From Rhodanobacter sp. OK091 (GTDB lineage Bacteria; Pseudomonadota; Gammaproteobacteria; Xanthomonadales; Rhodanobacteraceae): DNA of 64,000 nucleotides. Below are positions 1 to 8,823 of this stretch, in pieces; the stretch's first letter is position 1; each line of letters starts with the position of its first letter. The position numbers and the translations under genes are program-made. Location: assembly GCF_900142825.1 (NCBI RefSeq), contig NZ_FRCH01000001.1, positions 186,001 to 250,000 on the forward strand. Reading direction: 5' to 3'. The notes under the pieces were generated by a model, which was not told where the DNA came from, made no database searches, and was given only the letters and a program-made list of their open reading frames with translations.

Positions 1-1235
1 ACATCGACGAAGCCGCCGGCGTGGCGCACCACGCCGTAGACCTGGGCCAGGCCGAGGCCGGTGCCGATGCCTTCGTCCTTGGTGGTGAAGTACGGCTCGA
101 ACAGCCGCTCCCGGGTTTCCTCGCTCATGCCCGCGCCGTTGTCGGCGACCGACACGGTCACGTAATCGCCGGCCGCGCGCTGCGTGCTGGCCTGTTCGCC
201 ATCGATCAGCATTTGCCCGAAGTGGACGCGGATCGCGCCCTGGCCGTTGCAGGCATCGCGCGCATTGATGCAGAGGTTCATGAACGCCTGCTCGATGGAG
301 TGCTTGTCGCTCAGGGTCGGCGATGCGCCGCCCGACGGGTCGATGCTGAAATCGATGGTGGCGCCGAGACTGTGGCGCACGAAATCGCCGATGCCGCCGA
401 TGATGGCCGTCAAGTCGACTTCTTCGGTCTTGTAGCGGTGCACCCGGGCAAAGGCCAGCAGGCGCTTGGCCACGACGGAGGCATGATTGACGCCGTCCAT
501 GCTGTATCCGACCAGCCGGCGCTGGGTCTCGGTGAGGTTGTGCGGATCGTCCTGGATGGTGCTGAGCGCGACGATGGCGATCTGCAGCATGTTGTTGAAG
601 TCGTGCGAGATGCCGGCCACCAGCTGTCCGATCGCTTCGTTCTTCTGCGCCTGCCGTGCGGCATGCTCGGCTACCGCCTGAGCGGCGCTGGCAACGCCCA
701 GGCGCACCTTCAACGACAGCTCGCGGTTGATCACCTGCTGCTGCGAGAGCCGCACGCTGGCGAGCTGGCGGGCCAGCTTGTGGTTGCGGGCGGCTATCGT
801 CTCGCCTTCCGACTGGCTGATGCTCAGCCGGTTCTGCAGGCGTTCGCGGATCGCATCCAGCGCCTCGGTGGCCTGCACGTCCTCGGTCACGTCGCGGCTG
901 ATCGCGGCAAGGCCGTCGACCCGGCCGTCGGCATCGACGAATGGATGGACGTTGACCAGCCACCAGCATTCCTCTCCATCGGGGCCCGGCGCCATGCAGG
1001 TGAACTGCGCCGCTTGCCCGCCGCGGGCGATATCCAGCGCCGCCTCGATTTCAACGCGCACGTCTTTCGGCCAGAACGCGACCCAGGGCTTGCCCCTGGC
1101 CGCTTCGCTGTCGGCGACGCCCAGTGCGTCGCAACCGCTGCGATTGATGCGCACGACCAGCCCGCCGGTGTCGAGCTGCTGGATGCCGTCTACCGAGAAT
1201 TCCGCGAGTTGCCGGTAGTGTTCGAGATCGTTCAT
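1..1235 (-). CDS. PAS-domain sensor histidine kinase (3' end cut by window)
   Basis: About 411 residues are visible; the C-terminus lies beyond the left edge. The start is the ATG at 1235-1233. The N-terminal ~130 residues form a PAS domain that ends in the usual 'ISRDVTED' linker, followed by a short coiled-coil region. The kinase core then shows an H box ([12 protein letters not shown], phospho-acceptor His), an N box ([11 protein letters not shown]), a G1 box (DNGAGM), an F box (LFEPYFTTK) and a G2 box ([11 protein letters not shown]). The HDFNN type of H box is typical of cytosolic NtrB-like and hybrid kinases. No membrane segment is seen, so it is probably a soluble sensor. Such kinases often carry a C-terminal receiver domain, which could lie outside the window. 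It is divergent from a stand-alone receiver gene, a plausible partner. Confidence 0.88.
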   Translation of the reverse strand, partial: MNDLEHYRQLAEFSVDGIQQLDTGGLVVRINRSGCDALGVADSEAARGKPWVAFWPKDVRVEIEAALDIARGGQAAQFTCMAPGPDGEECWWLVNVHPFVDADGRVDGLAAISRDVTEDVQATEALDAIRERLQNRLSISQSEGETIAARNHKLARQLASVRLSQQQVINRELSLKVRLGVASAAQAVAEHAARQAQKNEAIGQLVAGISHDFNNMLQIAIVALSTIQDDPHNLTETQRRLVGYSMDGVNHASVVAKRLLAFARVHRYKTEEVDLTAIIGGIGDFVRHSLGATIDFSIDPSGGASPTLSDKHSIEQAFMNLCINARDACNGQGAIRVHFGQMLIDGEQASTQRAAGDYVTVSVADNGAGMSEETRERLFEPYFTTKDEGIGTGLGLAQVYGVVRHAGGFVD

Positions 1236-1339
1236 GGTCCCGCATCCGGCTGAGATATTCGCCAGCATACGGAAATAAGCGTCACTATAGGTGCACGTTC
1301 GTGCAACTATGCTTCACTTCCCTCTCCCCGGCCCCGCCC

Positions 1340-1732
1340 ATGACAGCCCCGCAGAGCCGGCGCATCCTCCTTGCCGAGGACGATGCGCGAGCTCGTGAAA
1401 TCAGCGCTCTTGTCCTCCAGACCGAGGGGTATAGCGTCAGCATGGCGTCCAACGGCACGGAAGCGCTGGAAATGCTGATACTCGATCCCGCCGTCGAGAT
1501 GCTGGTCAGCGACATCAACATGCCCGGCGGCATCGACGGCATCGAGCTGGCGCGGCGCGTGCAGCAGACCCTGGCGCCGTTGCGCATCATCCTGCTGTCG
1601 GCGTATCCGCAGGACAGCTTCACGGATTTCCCGGACAACGTCGCGTTCCTGTCGAAACCGTACGATCGCCGTGCCCTGCTGAACGCAGTAGGCACCTCGT
1701 TCCGCATGCCTGAAGACGACCCGATCAACTAG
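1340..1732 (+). CDS. Single-domain response regulator receiver (CheY-like)
   Basis: A 130-residue protein made of one receiver domain and no output domain. Visible elements are the acidic pair (LLAEDDA), the phospho-acceptor Asp in VSDINMPGG, the conserved Ser in LLSAYP and the Lys in LSKPYD. An in-frame GTG lies 39 bp upstream, but homology begins right after the ATG at 1340, so I chose that ATG; no strong ribosome site is visible. It is divergent from the PAS histidine kinase with about 100 bp between the starts, so the two may form a phosphorelay in which this protein is the diffusible phosphate carrier. The target is unknown. Confidence 0.85.
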   Translation: MTAPQSRRILLAEDDARAREISALVLQTEGYSVSMASNGTEALEMLILDPAVEMLVSDINMPGGIDGIELARRVQQTLAPLRIILLSAYPQDSFTDFPDNVAFLSKPYDRRALLNAVGTSFRMPEDDPIN

Positions 1733-1939
1733 GCCGGCCACGCCCCCAGGCGACCGCTGCAGCGCCCTGCATCGATGCCCGAAAACGGCCCGGCGGGGCG
1801 GCGGGCGGAGGCGACCCGGCGGCGCTTTCCGGCCTTCCGGATTAGGCCGTTTCACCGATTGACCGGCCTCGGGGAGCAGCCCAGACTGCGCTTGGGGAAC
1901 CCGGCGGTGACTGTCTCACGTCATCTTGGGGAAGCAGTC

Positions 1940-2503
1940 ATGCATACGAGATCGATCCACCGGTTCACCGTTGCCGCGGCGCTGCTCGCTGTCATCGGCG
2001 CAGTGCAGGCAGCCGACAAGAGCACACCCAGCGACGCGCAATTGATCGCCAGCGCGATGCGCGCGGCGCCGATGCGCGTGGCGAAGGACGCGACGATCAT
2101 CGCGATGGGTGCGGATGGCCAGATGCGCACGCTGCGCAAAGGCAGCAATGATTTCACGTGCATGCCGGACAACCCCGCCACACCGGGGCCGGACTCCATG
2201 TGCATGGACAAGAACGCGATGGAATGGATTAACGCGTACATGGCGCACAAGACGCCGCCGGCCGGCAAGCTCGGCCTGATGTACATGCTGGAAGGCGGCA
2301 CGGATGCGAGCAACACCGATCCGTACGCGAAGAAGCCGGACAGCAGCAATCACTGGATCAAGACCGGACCGCATTTCATGATCGTGGGTGCGGACCCGGC
2401 GTTCTACGCGAGCTATCCGAAAAGCCCGAGCCCGGATACGGGTGCGCCTTACATCATGTGGGCCGGCACGCCGTACGAGCATCTGATGGCACCGATCCAC
2501 TGA
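1940..2503 (+). CDS. Exported protein of unknown function
   Basis: A 187-residue protein with a clear Sec signal peptide: MHTRSIHR, then a hydrophobic core, with cleavage after AVQAA near residue 26. The start at 1940 follows a good ribosome site (GGGGAAG, 1927-1933). The mature part is rich in Met, Pro, Asp and Ala, has the paired-cysteine segment FTCMPDNP...SMCMDKNAMEW, and ends with an IMWAGTPYEHLMAPI-like tail. No transmembrane segment follows the signal, so it is probably periplasmic. I do not recognise an enzymatic family; similar small periplasmic proteins occur as conserved hypotheticals in proteobacteria. It appears monocistronic and is followed by a GC-rich hairpin at 2551-2579. Confidence 0.75.
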   Translation: MHTRSIHRFTVAAALLAVIGAVQAADKSTPSDAQLIASAMRAAPMRVAKDATIIAMGADGQMRTLRKGSNDFTCMPDNPATPGPDSMCMDKNAMEWINAYMAHKTPPAGKLGLMYMLEGGTDASNTDPYAKKPDSSNHWIKTGPHFMIVGADPAFYASYPKSPSPDTGAPYIMWAGTPYEHLMAPIH

Positions 2504-2550
2504 TCGCGCGGTTCGCTCGCACGGAGTGATCGTGTGGATGGCTTTGGCTG

Positions 2551-2579
2551 GCCGATTGGCGCGTTACGCGCCAGTCGGC
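2551..2579 (+). terminator. GC-rich hairpin, possible terminator
   Basis: A 13-bp stem (GCCGATTGGCGCG pairing with CGCGCCAGTCGGC, one mismatch) with a 3-base TTA loop lies about 50 bp after the preceding stop codon. Only a weak T-rich tail (GCTTTCGT) follows, so intrinsic termination is plausible rather than certain. Confidence 0.4.
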
Positions 2580-2684
2580 GCTTTCGTGCGCATGTGAACC
2601 TCATGCAAACGGGCCGGGGCACGGCACGGTATTGATGTCCGAAAACGGCGAGTCCGTCTGGCCGGGCGGTGCTAGCCTGCACCC

Positions 2685-4186
2685 ATGAACGAGCTTCCCA
2701 CCCTGCCCGACCCGCATATCTGCGAACAAGCCCGGCTCAGCCGCGACGCGCGTTTCGACGGGCTGTTCTTCACTGCGGTGAGCAGCACCGGTATCTACTG
2801 CCGGCCGGTGTGCCCGGCGCCGCGGCCGAAACGCGAGAACGTGCGTTATTACGCGAACGCGGCGGCGGCGGAAGCGGCCGGATTCCGGCCATGCCTGCGC
2901 TGCCGGCCGGAGCTCGCGCCGGGCAACGACCAGTGGCAACGCGGCAATCATGTGGTCGCGCGTGCGTTGAAGCTGATCGAGGCCGGCGTACTGGCGGAAC
3001 AATCGCTGGACGAACTCGCGAGCCGTGTCGGCATCGGCGCGCGGCAGTTGCGCCGGCTGTTTGTGGAGCGTGTCGGCGCGCCACCGATCAGCGTGCACAC
3101 GACGCGGCGTTTGCTGTTCGCGAAGCAGTTGCTGACGGAGACCGCGCTGCCGGTGACGGAGGTCGCGCTCGCATCGGGCTTTCGCAGCCTGCGCCGGTTC
3201 AACGCGGCGTTCCTGCAGGCGAACCGCATCCCGCCGCGCGAATTGCGCCGGCACCCGCGCGCGGCAGCCGGTGCGGCGCTGGTGTTGCGGCTGGGCTATC
3301 GGCCGCCGTATGACTTCGACGCATTGCTCGCGTTCCTGCGCACGCGTGCTCTGCCGGGCGTGGAACGGGTCGACGAACACAGCTACGCGCGGGTGTTCGG
3401 CCCGGCCGACGCGCCGGGCTGGTTGCGCCTCAGTGCATGGCCCGGCGGCGAGCATGCGCTGCAGTTGGAGTTGCATTGCCCGCAGCCGACGCAACTGCTG
3501 GGCGTGGTGAGGACATTGCGGCGGATGTTCGACCTGGATGCGAATCCCGAGGCGATCGCGGACACGTTCCGGCACGACGCGATCCTGGGCCCGTTGCTGG
3601 CGCGCCGCCCGGGCCTGCGCCTGCCCGGCGGCTGGGACGGTTTCGAGATCGCGGTACGCGCGATCCTCGGCCAGCAGATCAGCGTGGCGGCGGCGCGCAC
3701 CTTGGCGACGCGCATCGTGCAGCGCTGGGGCGAGTCGTTGCCGACCGCACCGATGGCGGGACTGGAACGACTGTTCCCGACACCGGCCGCGCTGGCGCAG
3801 GCGGACCTGCGCGAGATCGGCCTCACCACGACGCGCGCCGCGACGATCAGCGGGATGGCGCAGGCGCTGCTGGATGGCCGCGTGGATTTCAGCGAGGACC
3901 AGTCGCTGGACGAATTCGTGGCGCGCTGGGTCGCGCTGCCCGGCATCGGCGAATGGACGGCGCATTACATGGCGATGCGTGCGTTGAGCGATCCGGATGC
4001 GTTCCCGGCGGCGGACCTGATTCTGCGCCGCGAGGCCACGAGCGACGCGACGGCACTCAGCACGAAAGCGCTGACGCTGCGCGCAGAAGCATGGCGACCG
4101 TGGCGCGCGTATGCCGTGATCCACTTGTGGCGCGGCGCCTCCGATGCGCTGCCGCTGCCACGCCGCAGCAAACGGGAGGCGATCGC

Positions 4187-4190
<4 letters not shown>
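2685..4190 (+). CDS. Ada/AraC/AlkA fusion: DNA-3-methyladenine glycosylase and methyl-responsive activator
   Basis: A 501-residue fusion for alkylation repair. Residues ~10-80 are an Ada zinc domain with Cys39, Cys43, Cys70 and Cys73 in the spacing of Ada; Cys39 matches the residue that takes methyl groups from phosphotriesters. Residues ~90-190 are an AraC-type double helix-turn-helix. Residues ~205-320 are AlkA N-terminal-like, and ~320-490 an HhH-GPD glycosylase with hairpin [15 protein letters not shown] and Asp444 in [10 protein letters not shown], aligned with the catalytic Asp238 of AlkA. The protein could therefore sense methylated DNA, activate repair genes and excise 3-methylpurines. 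The stop overlaps the next ATG (ATGA), coupling it to ogt. The fusion architecture is known in actinobacteria and some proteobacteria. Confidence 0.93.
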
Positions 4191-4735
<545 letters not shown>

Positions 4736-4745
4736 CTCTCTCCAT

Positions 4746-4816
4746 CGTCATTCCGGCGAAGGCCGGAATCGCTTTTTTCGGCTGAAAGTGCGATTCCGGC
4801 CTGCGCCGGAATGACG
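4746..4816. repeat. Inverted-repeat (REP-like) element, CGTCATTCC type
   Basis: Two 27-base arms, 4746-4772 and 4790-4816, are reverse complements with a single mismatch and begin/end with CGTCATTCCGGCG / CGCCGGAATGACG. A third copy of the right arm is found at 4905-4931. This is a dispersed intergenic palindrome; it lies after ogt and could fold in the transcript and act as a 3' boundary. Confidence 0.8.
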
Positions 4817-4904
4817 GCTAGGTGGTACGCGGCTGCTCATCGCACTTTCAGCGCCGTACGCCTCGAGTCGTCGTCGAGGGATGACCCGCTTCACGGCTGA
4901 AAAA

Positions 4905-4931
4905 GCGATTCCGGCCTGCGCCGGAATGACG
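4905..4931. repeat. Solo copy of the CGCCGGAATGACG repeat arm
   Basis: These 27 bases are identical to 4790-4816. The 3' flank also resembles it (GGCTRGGTG), suggesting duplication of the right half of the element. The 4736-5018 interval holds these repeats and no convincing gene. Confidence 0.75.
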
Positions 4932-5018
4932 GCTGGGTGATGCGCGGCCGTTCGATGCTGTTCGAGATTCAGGCCGTTCGAGATCGATGCCATTCGAGAT
5001 TGACGCTGCGAAAATCTT

Positions 5019-5037
5019 ATGTATACACTGTATACAT
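5019..5037. promoter_or_regulatory. Perfect 19-bp palindrome over the tetR start codon, probable autoregulatory operator
   Basis: ATGTATACACTGTATACAT is a perfect inverted repeat (9-bp arms, one central base). It ends inside the ATG of the TetR gene at 5036. TetR regulators commonly bind such palindromes at their own promoter. It leaves no room for a ribosome site between operator and start codon. Confidence 0.75.
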
Positions 5038-5617
5038 GAAGAAACTGACCACGCCAGAAAAGATCCTGCGCGCCGCCCACAAGCTGTTCGAACGTGAGGG
5101 TGCCGACGCCGTCAGCATGCGTCGGGTCGCCGACGCGGTCGGCATCACGCCGATGGCGATCTACCGGCACTTTCCGAATCGCGAGGCGCTGCTGAAGCGG
5201 CTGTCCGACGACAGCTTCAACACCGTCGCGCATGAATGGGAAGCACGCGCGACGCATCCGGACATCCTCAAGCGCCTGCACGCGTTGCTGGAGCCGTATC
5301 TGCAATACGCGCTGGAGCATCCGCACCTGTTCGACCACGCGTTCTCGGTGCGCCGCGACGATGCGCGGCGCTTTCCCGAGGACTTCCGTGCGCGCCAGTC
5401 GCCCACGCTCAACGTCATTGCCGATGCGGTCGCCGAGGGTGTGCGGCGCGGCGTGTTGAAGCAGGACGACCCGTGGGACGTGGCGATGTCGCTGTGGGCG
5501 CACGCGCACGGCCTGGTCGCGCTGTATCGCGCCGGCCGTTTCAGTTACGACGAAGCGCAATTCCGCAAATTTTATTTCGAATCAATAGGGAGACTGATCG
5601 ATGGCATCAAGGCTTGA
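5036..5617 (+). CDS. TetR/AcrR family transcriptional regulator (WHG-type C-terminal domain)
   Basis: A 193-residue protein. Residues ~5-55 are the TetR helix-turn-helix (ILRAAHKLFEREG...MRRVADAVGITPMAIYRHFPNREAL). The C-terminal ligand-binding half contains WAHAHGLVALYRAGRF, matching the WHG-type domain of some TetR proteins. The start is the ATG at 5036: no other start codon lies close upstream in frame, and homology begins immediately. The start codon overlaps a perfect palindrome and has no Shine-Dalgarno, so translation may be leaderless. The 3' end overlaps the next gene by 17 bp, so it probably controls an operon of itself plus the Lnt-like protein. The inducer is unknown. Confidence 0.9.
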   Translation: MKKLTTPEKILRAAHKLFEREGADAVSMRRVADAVGITPMAIYRHFPNREALLKRLSDDSFNTVAHEWEARATHPDILKRLHALLEPYLQYALEHPHLFDHAFSVRRDDARRFPEDFRARQSPTLNVIADAVAEGVRRGVLKQDDPWDVAMSLWAHAHGLVALYRAGRFSYDEAQFRKFYFESIGRLIDGIKA

Positions 5618-7010
5618 TCGTTCCGCAATGCCCGCATGGCTGGCGGCGACTGCACTGACCGCGCTGGGCTGGTGGTTTGGCAGCGGCGTGCAACCGCTGT
5701 GGTGGCTGACCTGGCTGGCGCCGCTGCCGGTGCTGTGGCTGGCGCCGCGGGTTCGCGCCCGCTGGGCGGCGCTGGCGGCTTTTGCCGCGTACGCGATCGG
5801 CGGGATCAATCTATGGGGCTACCTGCACGGGTACATCGGCCTGCCGGTAGTGGCGATCATCCAGGCCGTCGGCACACCTGCCCTCGTGCTCGCCTTGTGC
5901 GTACTGCTGTTCCGGCGCCTGTTGCTGCGCGGCTACGCGCTCGCGGCGGCGTTGGCCCTGCCGGTGACGTGGGTCGCCGTTGAATACGTCAACAACCTGA
6001 TTTCGCCGCACGGTACGTTCTTCAACGTCGGCTACACACAGATGGATGCGCTTGCGGTTATCCAGATCGCCGCCATCACGGGCCTCTGGGGTATCGGTTT
6101 TCTGGTGCTGCTGTTGCCGGCTGCGATCGCCGTGCAGACCGCCTACGTGGCGTCGAAGCGCAGCCGCATGACGGCTGCCGCGACCGCTGCGCTGCTGATC
6201 GTGGTCACCTTCGCCTATGGCAGCTGGCGATTGCAGGCCCCGGCCACGGCGACGATCCGCGTCGGCCTGGTGTCGTTGCAGGAGCGGGCACGGTCTGCCG
6301 CAGACCTACAGGCACGGGATGCGCATTACGCGGACGTGATCAAACGTCTTGCGGATGCCGGCGCCCGCATCGTGCTGACCCCGGAAACATCCTTCGCCAG
6401 CGACGATGCCTACCTTCCCGCCTTCGCGAAGTTGGCGAATCAACGCGACCTGACCGTGGGCATTGGCGTCGATTCCACCAGCGATCCCCGCGCCGAGCGC
6501 AACATGCTGATGGTGTTCCGGCCGGGCGCCATGTCACCGGCCACTTACAACAAGCGTCATCTGCTTGTCGGCTTTGAACATTACGTTCCGGGCGACAGCT
6601 ACACCTTGCTTGAAGGTACGCCACGGATCGGACTGGCGATCTGCAAGGACATGGATTTCCACGACACCGGCCACGCCTATGCGGCGCGCCACGCGCAACT
6701 GCTGCTGGTGCCCGCATCGGATTTCACCGTCGATGGCTGGCTGCACAGCCGCATGGCGATCATGCGCGGCGTGGAAAGCGGATTTGCCATCGCGCGTGCC
6801 GCCCATTCCGGCCGCCTCACGCTGAGCGACGACCGCGGCCGCGTGCTGGCCGAGGCTTCCAGCGAGCAGCACAACGCCGAGCTGGTGGGCGACCTGCCGC
6901 TACGCGAGACGCATACCCTGTACGCGCAATGGGGCGACTGGTTCGCGTGGCTGGATCTGGCTGGCCTGATCGGGCTGCTGGGCCTGGCCTTGTATCCGCT
7001 GCCCCGCTGA
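5601..7010 (+). CDS. Apolipoprotein N-acyltransferase-like membrane protein (Lnt paralogue)
   Basis: A 469-residue protein with about six N-terminal membrane segments (residues ~10-205), a carbon-nitrogen hydrolase domain (~218-440) and a final membrane helix (~447-465). This is the Lnt layout. The triad expected from Lnt/nitrilases is present: Glu262 (LTPETSF), Lys318 (YNKRHLL) and Cys348 (GLAICKDMDF). The residues after the Cys are KD where E. coli Lnt has YE, so it may be a divergent paralogue rather than the housekeeping enzyme. The start at 5601 lies inside tetR and follows AGGGAG at 5587-5592. Regulation by the overlapping TetR gene is likely. Possible roles are acylation of special substrates or another amide-transfer reaction at the outer face of the inner membrane. 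Confidence 0.82.
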   Translation: MASRLDRSAMPAWLAATALTALGWWFGSGVQPLWWLTWLAPLPVLWLAPRVRARWAALAAFAAYAIGGINLWGYLHGYIGLPVVAIIQAVGTPALVLALCVLLFRRLLLRGYALAAALALPVTWVAVEYVNNLISPHGTFFNVGYTQMDALAVIQIAAITGLWGIGFLVLLLPAAIAVQTAYVASKRSRMTAAATAALLIVVTFAYGSWRLQAPATATIRVGLVSLQERARSAADLQARDAHYADVIKRLADAGARIVLTPETSFASDDAYLPAFAKLANQRDLTVGIGVDSTSDPRAERNMLMVFRPGAMSPATYNKRHLLVGFEHYVPGDSYTLLEGTPRIGLAICKDMDFHDTGHAYAARHAQLLLVPASDFTVDGWLHSRMAIMRGVESGFAIARAAHSGRLTLSDDRGRVLAEASSEQHNAELVGDLPLRETHTLYAQWGDWFAWLDLAGLIGLLGLALYPLPR

Positions 7011-7022
7011 TGAAATGAACGA

Positions 7023-7418
7023 TCAGCCGCTGCGCGGGGATGCAGGAGAATCCTTCGGCACCACGCGCGGCAACGGCGGGACGTCGCGTTCGCGATCGAG
7101 CAGGTCCTGCTGGGCCGCGCGATCGCGCTGACGCTGGGCGCGATCGGCTGCGTCCAGCTGCCGTTGGATGCTGGGGTTGTTCGCGGTCGGGCGCTTCGCG
7201 TTGTCCACCACACCTTGATGCAGTTGCTGTTCCAGCTGGCTTTTCTGCAGTTGATCGCGCGTCTGCTGCTGTTGCGCATTCTGCTGGAACTGCTGGCTCG
7301 ATAACGGCTGCGAATTCGACTGCCACGCGCAGGCAACACCGAGCGGCGCCAGCGCCAGTGCACCGATCAGCAGTGCATGCATGCCCGGGCGGTGCGAAGC
7401 AATACGTGTAATGGTCAT
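7023..7418 (-). CDS. Glutamine-rich exported protein of unknown function
   Basis: A 131-residue product with a signal peptide (hydrophobic MHALLIGALALAPLGVACA, cleavage near AWQ). The mature part is low-complexity, rich in Gln, Arg and Asp, and probably a charged coiled coil (QQFQQNAQQQQTRDQLQKS and DAADRAQRQRDRAAQQ). I chose the ATG at 7418; a TTG lies 12 bp further up. It converges with the Lnt-like gene (12 bp between stops) and is divergent from the phosphodiesterase gene. No family recognised. Confidence 0.6.
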   Translation of the reverse strand: MTITRIASHRPGMHALLIGALALAPLGVACAWQSNSQPLSSQQFQQNAQQQQTRDQLQKSQLEQQLHQGVVDNAKRPTANNPSIQRQLDAADRAQRQRDRAAQQDLLDRERDVPPLPRVVPKDSPASPRSG

Positions 7419-7468
7419 GATGATCGGCAATCATGTGGGGATGGCTTTAGCATCGTAGGACCCCACAT

Positions 7469-8749
7469 ATGAAAATCCTGTTTCGCCTGCTGCTGTGTAC
7501 ATGGGCGGCATTCAGCGCCGGTTGCGCCACCCGCCCACCGGCAGCGCCGGCAGCAGCCGCGACGACCGGCCGGCCCGCACCGCTGCTGCTGATCTCGATC
7601 GATGCGTACCGCTACGACTACCTCGAGCGCGGGCTGAGCCCGACCCTGGCGATGCTGGCGAACGACGGTGTGCGGGCGGCGTCGATGCAGCCGTCGTTTC
7701 CGTCACTGACGTTCCCGAACCACTACACCATCGTGACCGGCCTGCGCCCGGATCACCATGGCATCGTCAACAATACGATGTTCGATGCCGCACTCGGCAA
7801 GTTTTCGCTGGGCAACCGCAAGGCGGTCAGCGACGGCCGCTGGTGGGACCAGGGCACGCCGATCTGGGAGACGGCCGACCAGCATGGGTTGCGCACCGCG
7901 ACGATGTTCTGGCCCGGTGCCGAAGCGGATATCCACGGCCACCACCCGGATGAGTGGATGCCTTACGACGGCGACGTGACGCCGGATCAACGCGTGGATC
8001 GGGTGCTGGCATGGCTGGACCAGCCGGTCGCGCAACGCCCCACGTTTCTCACCTTGTATTTCGACGCCGTCGACCACGCCGGCCACAAATACGGACCGGA
8101 CACGCCGCAGGTGAACGATGCGCTGCGCGAAACCGATGAAGCGATGACGCGGCTGGTGCAGGGGCTGCGGCAACGCGGCCTGTTCGACCAGATCAATCTG
8201 ATCGTGCTGGCCGATCACGGCATGGCCAGCGTGCCGGAACGTAACAGCGTGATGATCGACCGGCTGATCCCGCAAGATAAGGTGCAGACAGTGAGCACGG
8301 GCATCCTCGCCGGCTTCAATCCGAAAGACGGCAGCGCGAAGGCTGCCGCCGATTTCGCCGCGATCGAACGCCAGCTCGAACAGCCGCAGCAGCACATGCG
8401 CTGCTGGGACAAGACCCGCGTGCCGGCGCGTTTCGCTTACGGCGGCAATCCCCGCGTGCCGCGGCTGCTATGCCTGGCCGATGTCGGCTGGCGCATCACC
8501 ACCACCGACTACGCCGCCAGCCACAAAGGCAACGTCAGTATCGGCGAACACGGTTACGACAACGCCGATCCGCTGATGCAGGCGCTGTTCGTGGCGCACG
8601 GCCCCGCCTTCCGTGTCGGTGCGAAGGTGCCGGCATTTCCGAACGTGGACGTCTATCCGCTGATGACCCACCTGCTCGGCCTTCCCGCCGCCGCGAACGA
8701 CGGCGACTACGACGCGGTGAAGGGCATGTTGAAACCCGCAGCGCGCTGA
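7469..8749 (+). CDS. Lipoprotein nucleotide pyrophosphatase/phosphodiesterase (NPP, alkaline phosphatase superfamily)
   Basis: A 426-residue protein with a lipoprotein signal (lipobox AFSAGC, Cys19) and a full NPP-like catalytic domain. Metal and nucleophile motifs: ISIDAYRYD (Asp), PSFPSLTFPNHY with Thr81 as the likely nucleophile, DAVDHAGHKYGP, LADHGM and GEHGYDN. The length and motif order agree with the bacterial NPP enzymes described from Xanthomonas, which hydrolyse nucleotide pyrophosphate and phosphodiester bonds in the periplasm. It is probably anchored to a membrane. It is monocistronic and followed by a 27-bp palindrome. The exact substrate cannot be read from sequence. Confidence 0.88.
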   Translation: MKILFRLLLCTWAAFSAGCATRPPAAPAAAATTGRPAPLLLISIDAYRYDYLERGLSPTLAMLANDGVRAASMQPSFPSLTFPNHYTIVTGLRPDHHGIVNNTMFDAALGKFSLGNRKAVSDGRWWDQGTPIWETADQHGLRTATMFWPGAEADIHGHHPDEWMPYDGDVTPDQRVDRVLAWLDQPVAQRPTFLTLYFDAVDHAGHKYGPDTPQVNDALRETDEAMTRLVQGLRQRGLFDQINLIVLADHGMASVPERNSVMIDRLIPQDKVQTVSTGILAGFNPKDGSAKAAADFAAIERQLEQPQQHMRCWDKTRVPARFAYGGNPRVPRLLCLADVGWRITTTDYAASHKGNVSIGEHGYDNADPLMQALFVAHGPAFRVGAKVPAFPNVDVYPLMTHLLGLPAAANDGDYDAVKGMLKPAAR

Positions 8750-8760
8750 AGCCATCACCC

Positions 8761-8787
8761 TGTAGGGCGAGCCGTGCCCGCCCTACA
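8761..8787. terminator. Perfect-arm hairpin between convergent genes
   Basis: TGTAGGGCG and CGCCCTACA form a 9-bp stem around a 9-base loop, 11 bp after the phosphodiesterase stop and ahead of the end of the convergent MFS gene. There is no T-tract, so it may be a REP-like element rather than an intrinsic terminator. Confidence 0.45.
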
Positions 8788-8823
8788 AAGCTCCCCCAAT
8801 TCCCGATTCCCGATTCCCGGCTC

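Noticed and set aside
21-1253. 410-codon open frame on the plus strand
   Set aside because: It is the antisense of the PAS histidine kinase, whose minus-strand frame shows all kinase boxes.
4746-4931. Possible CRISPR array
   Set aside because: Only three repeat arms, in both orientations and unevenly spaced, so they are REP-like palindromes; no cas gene is present.
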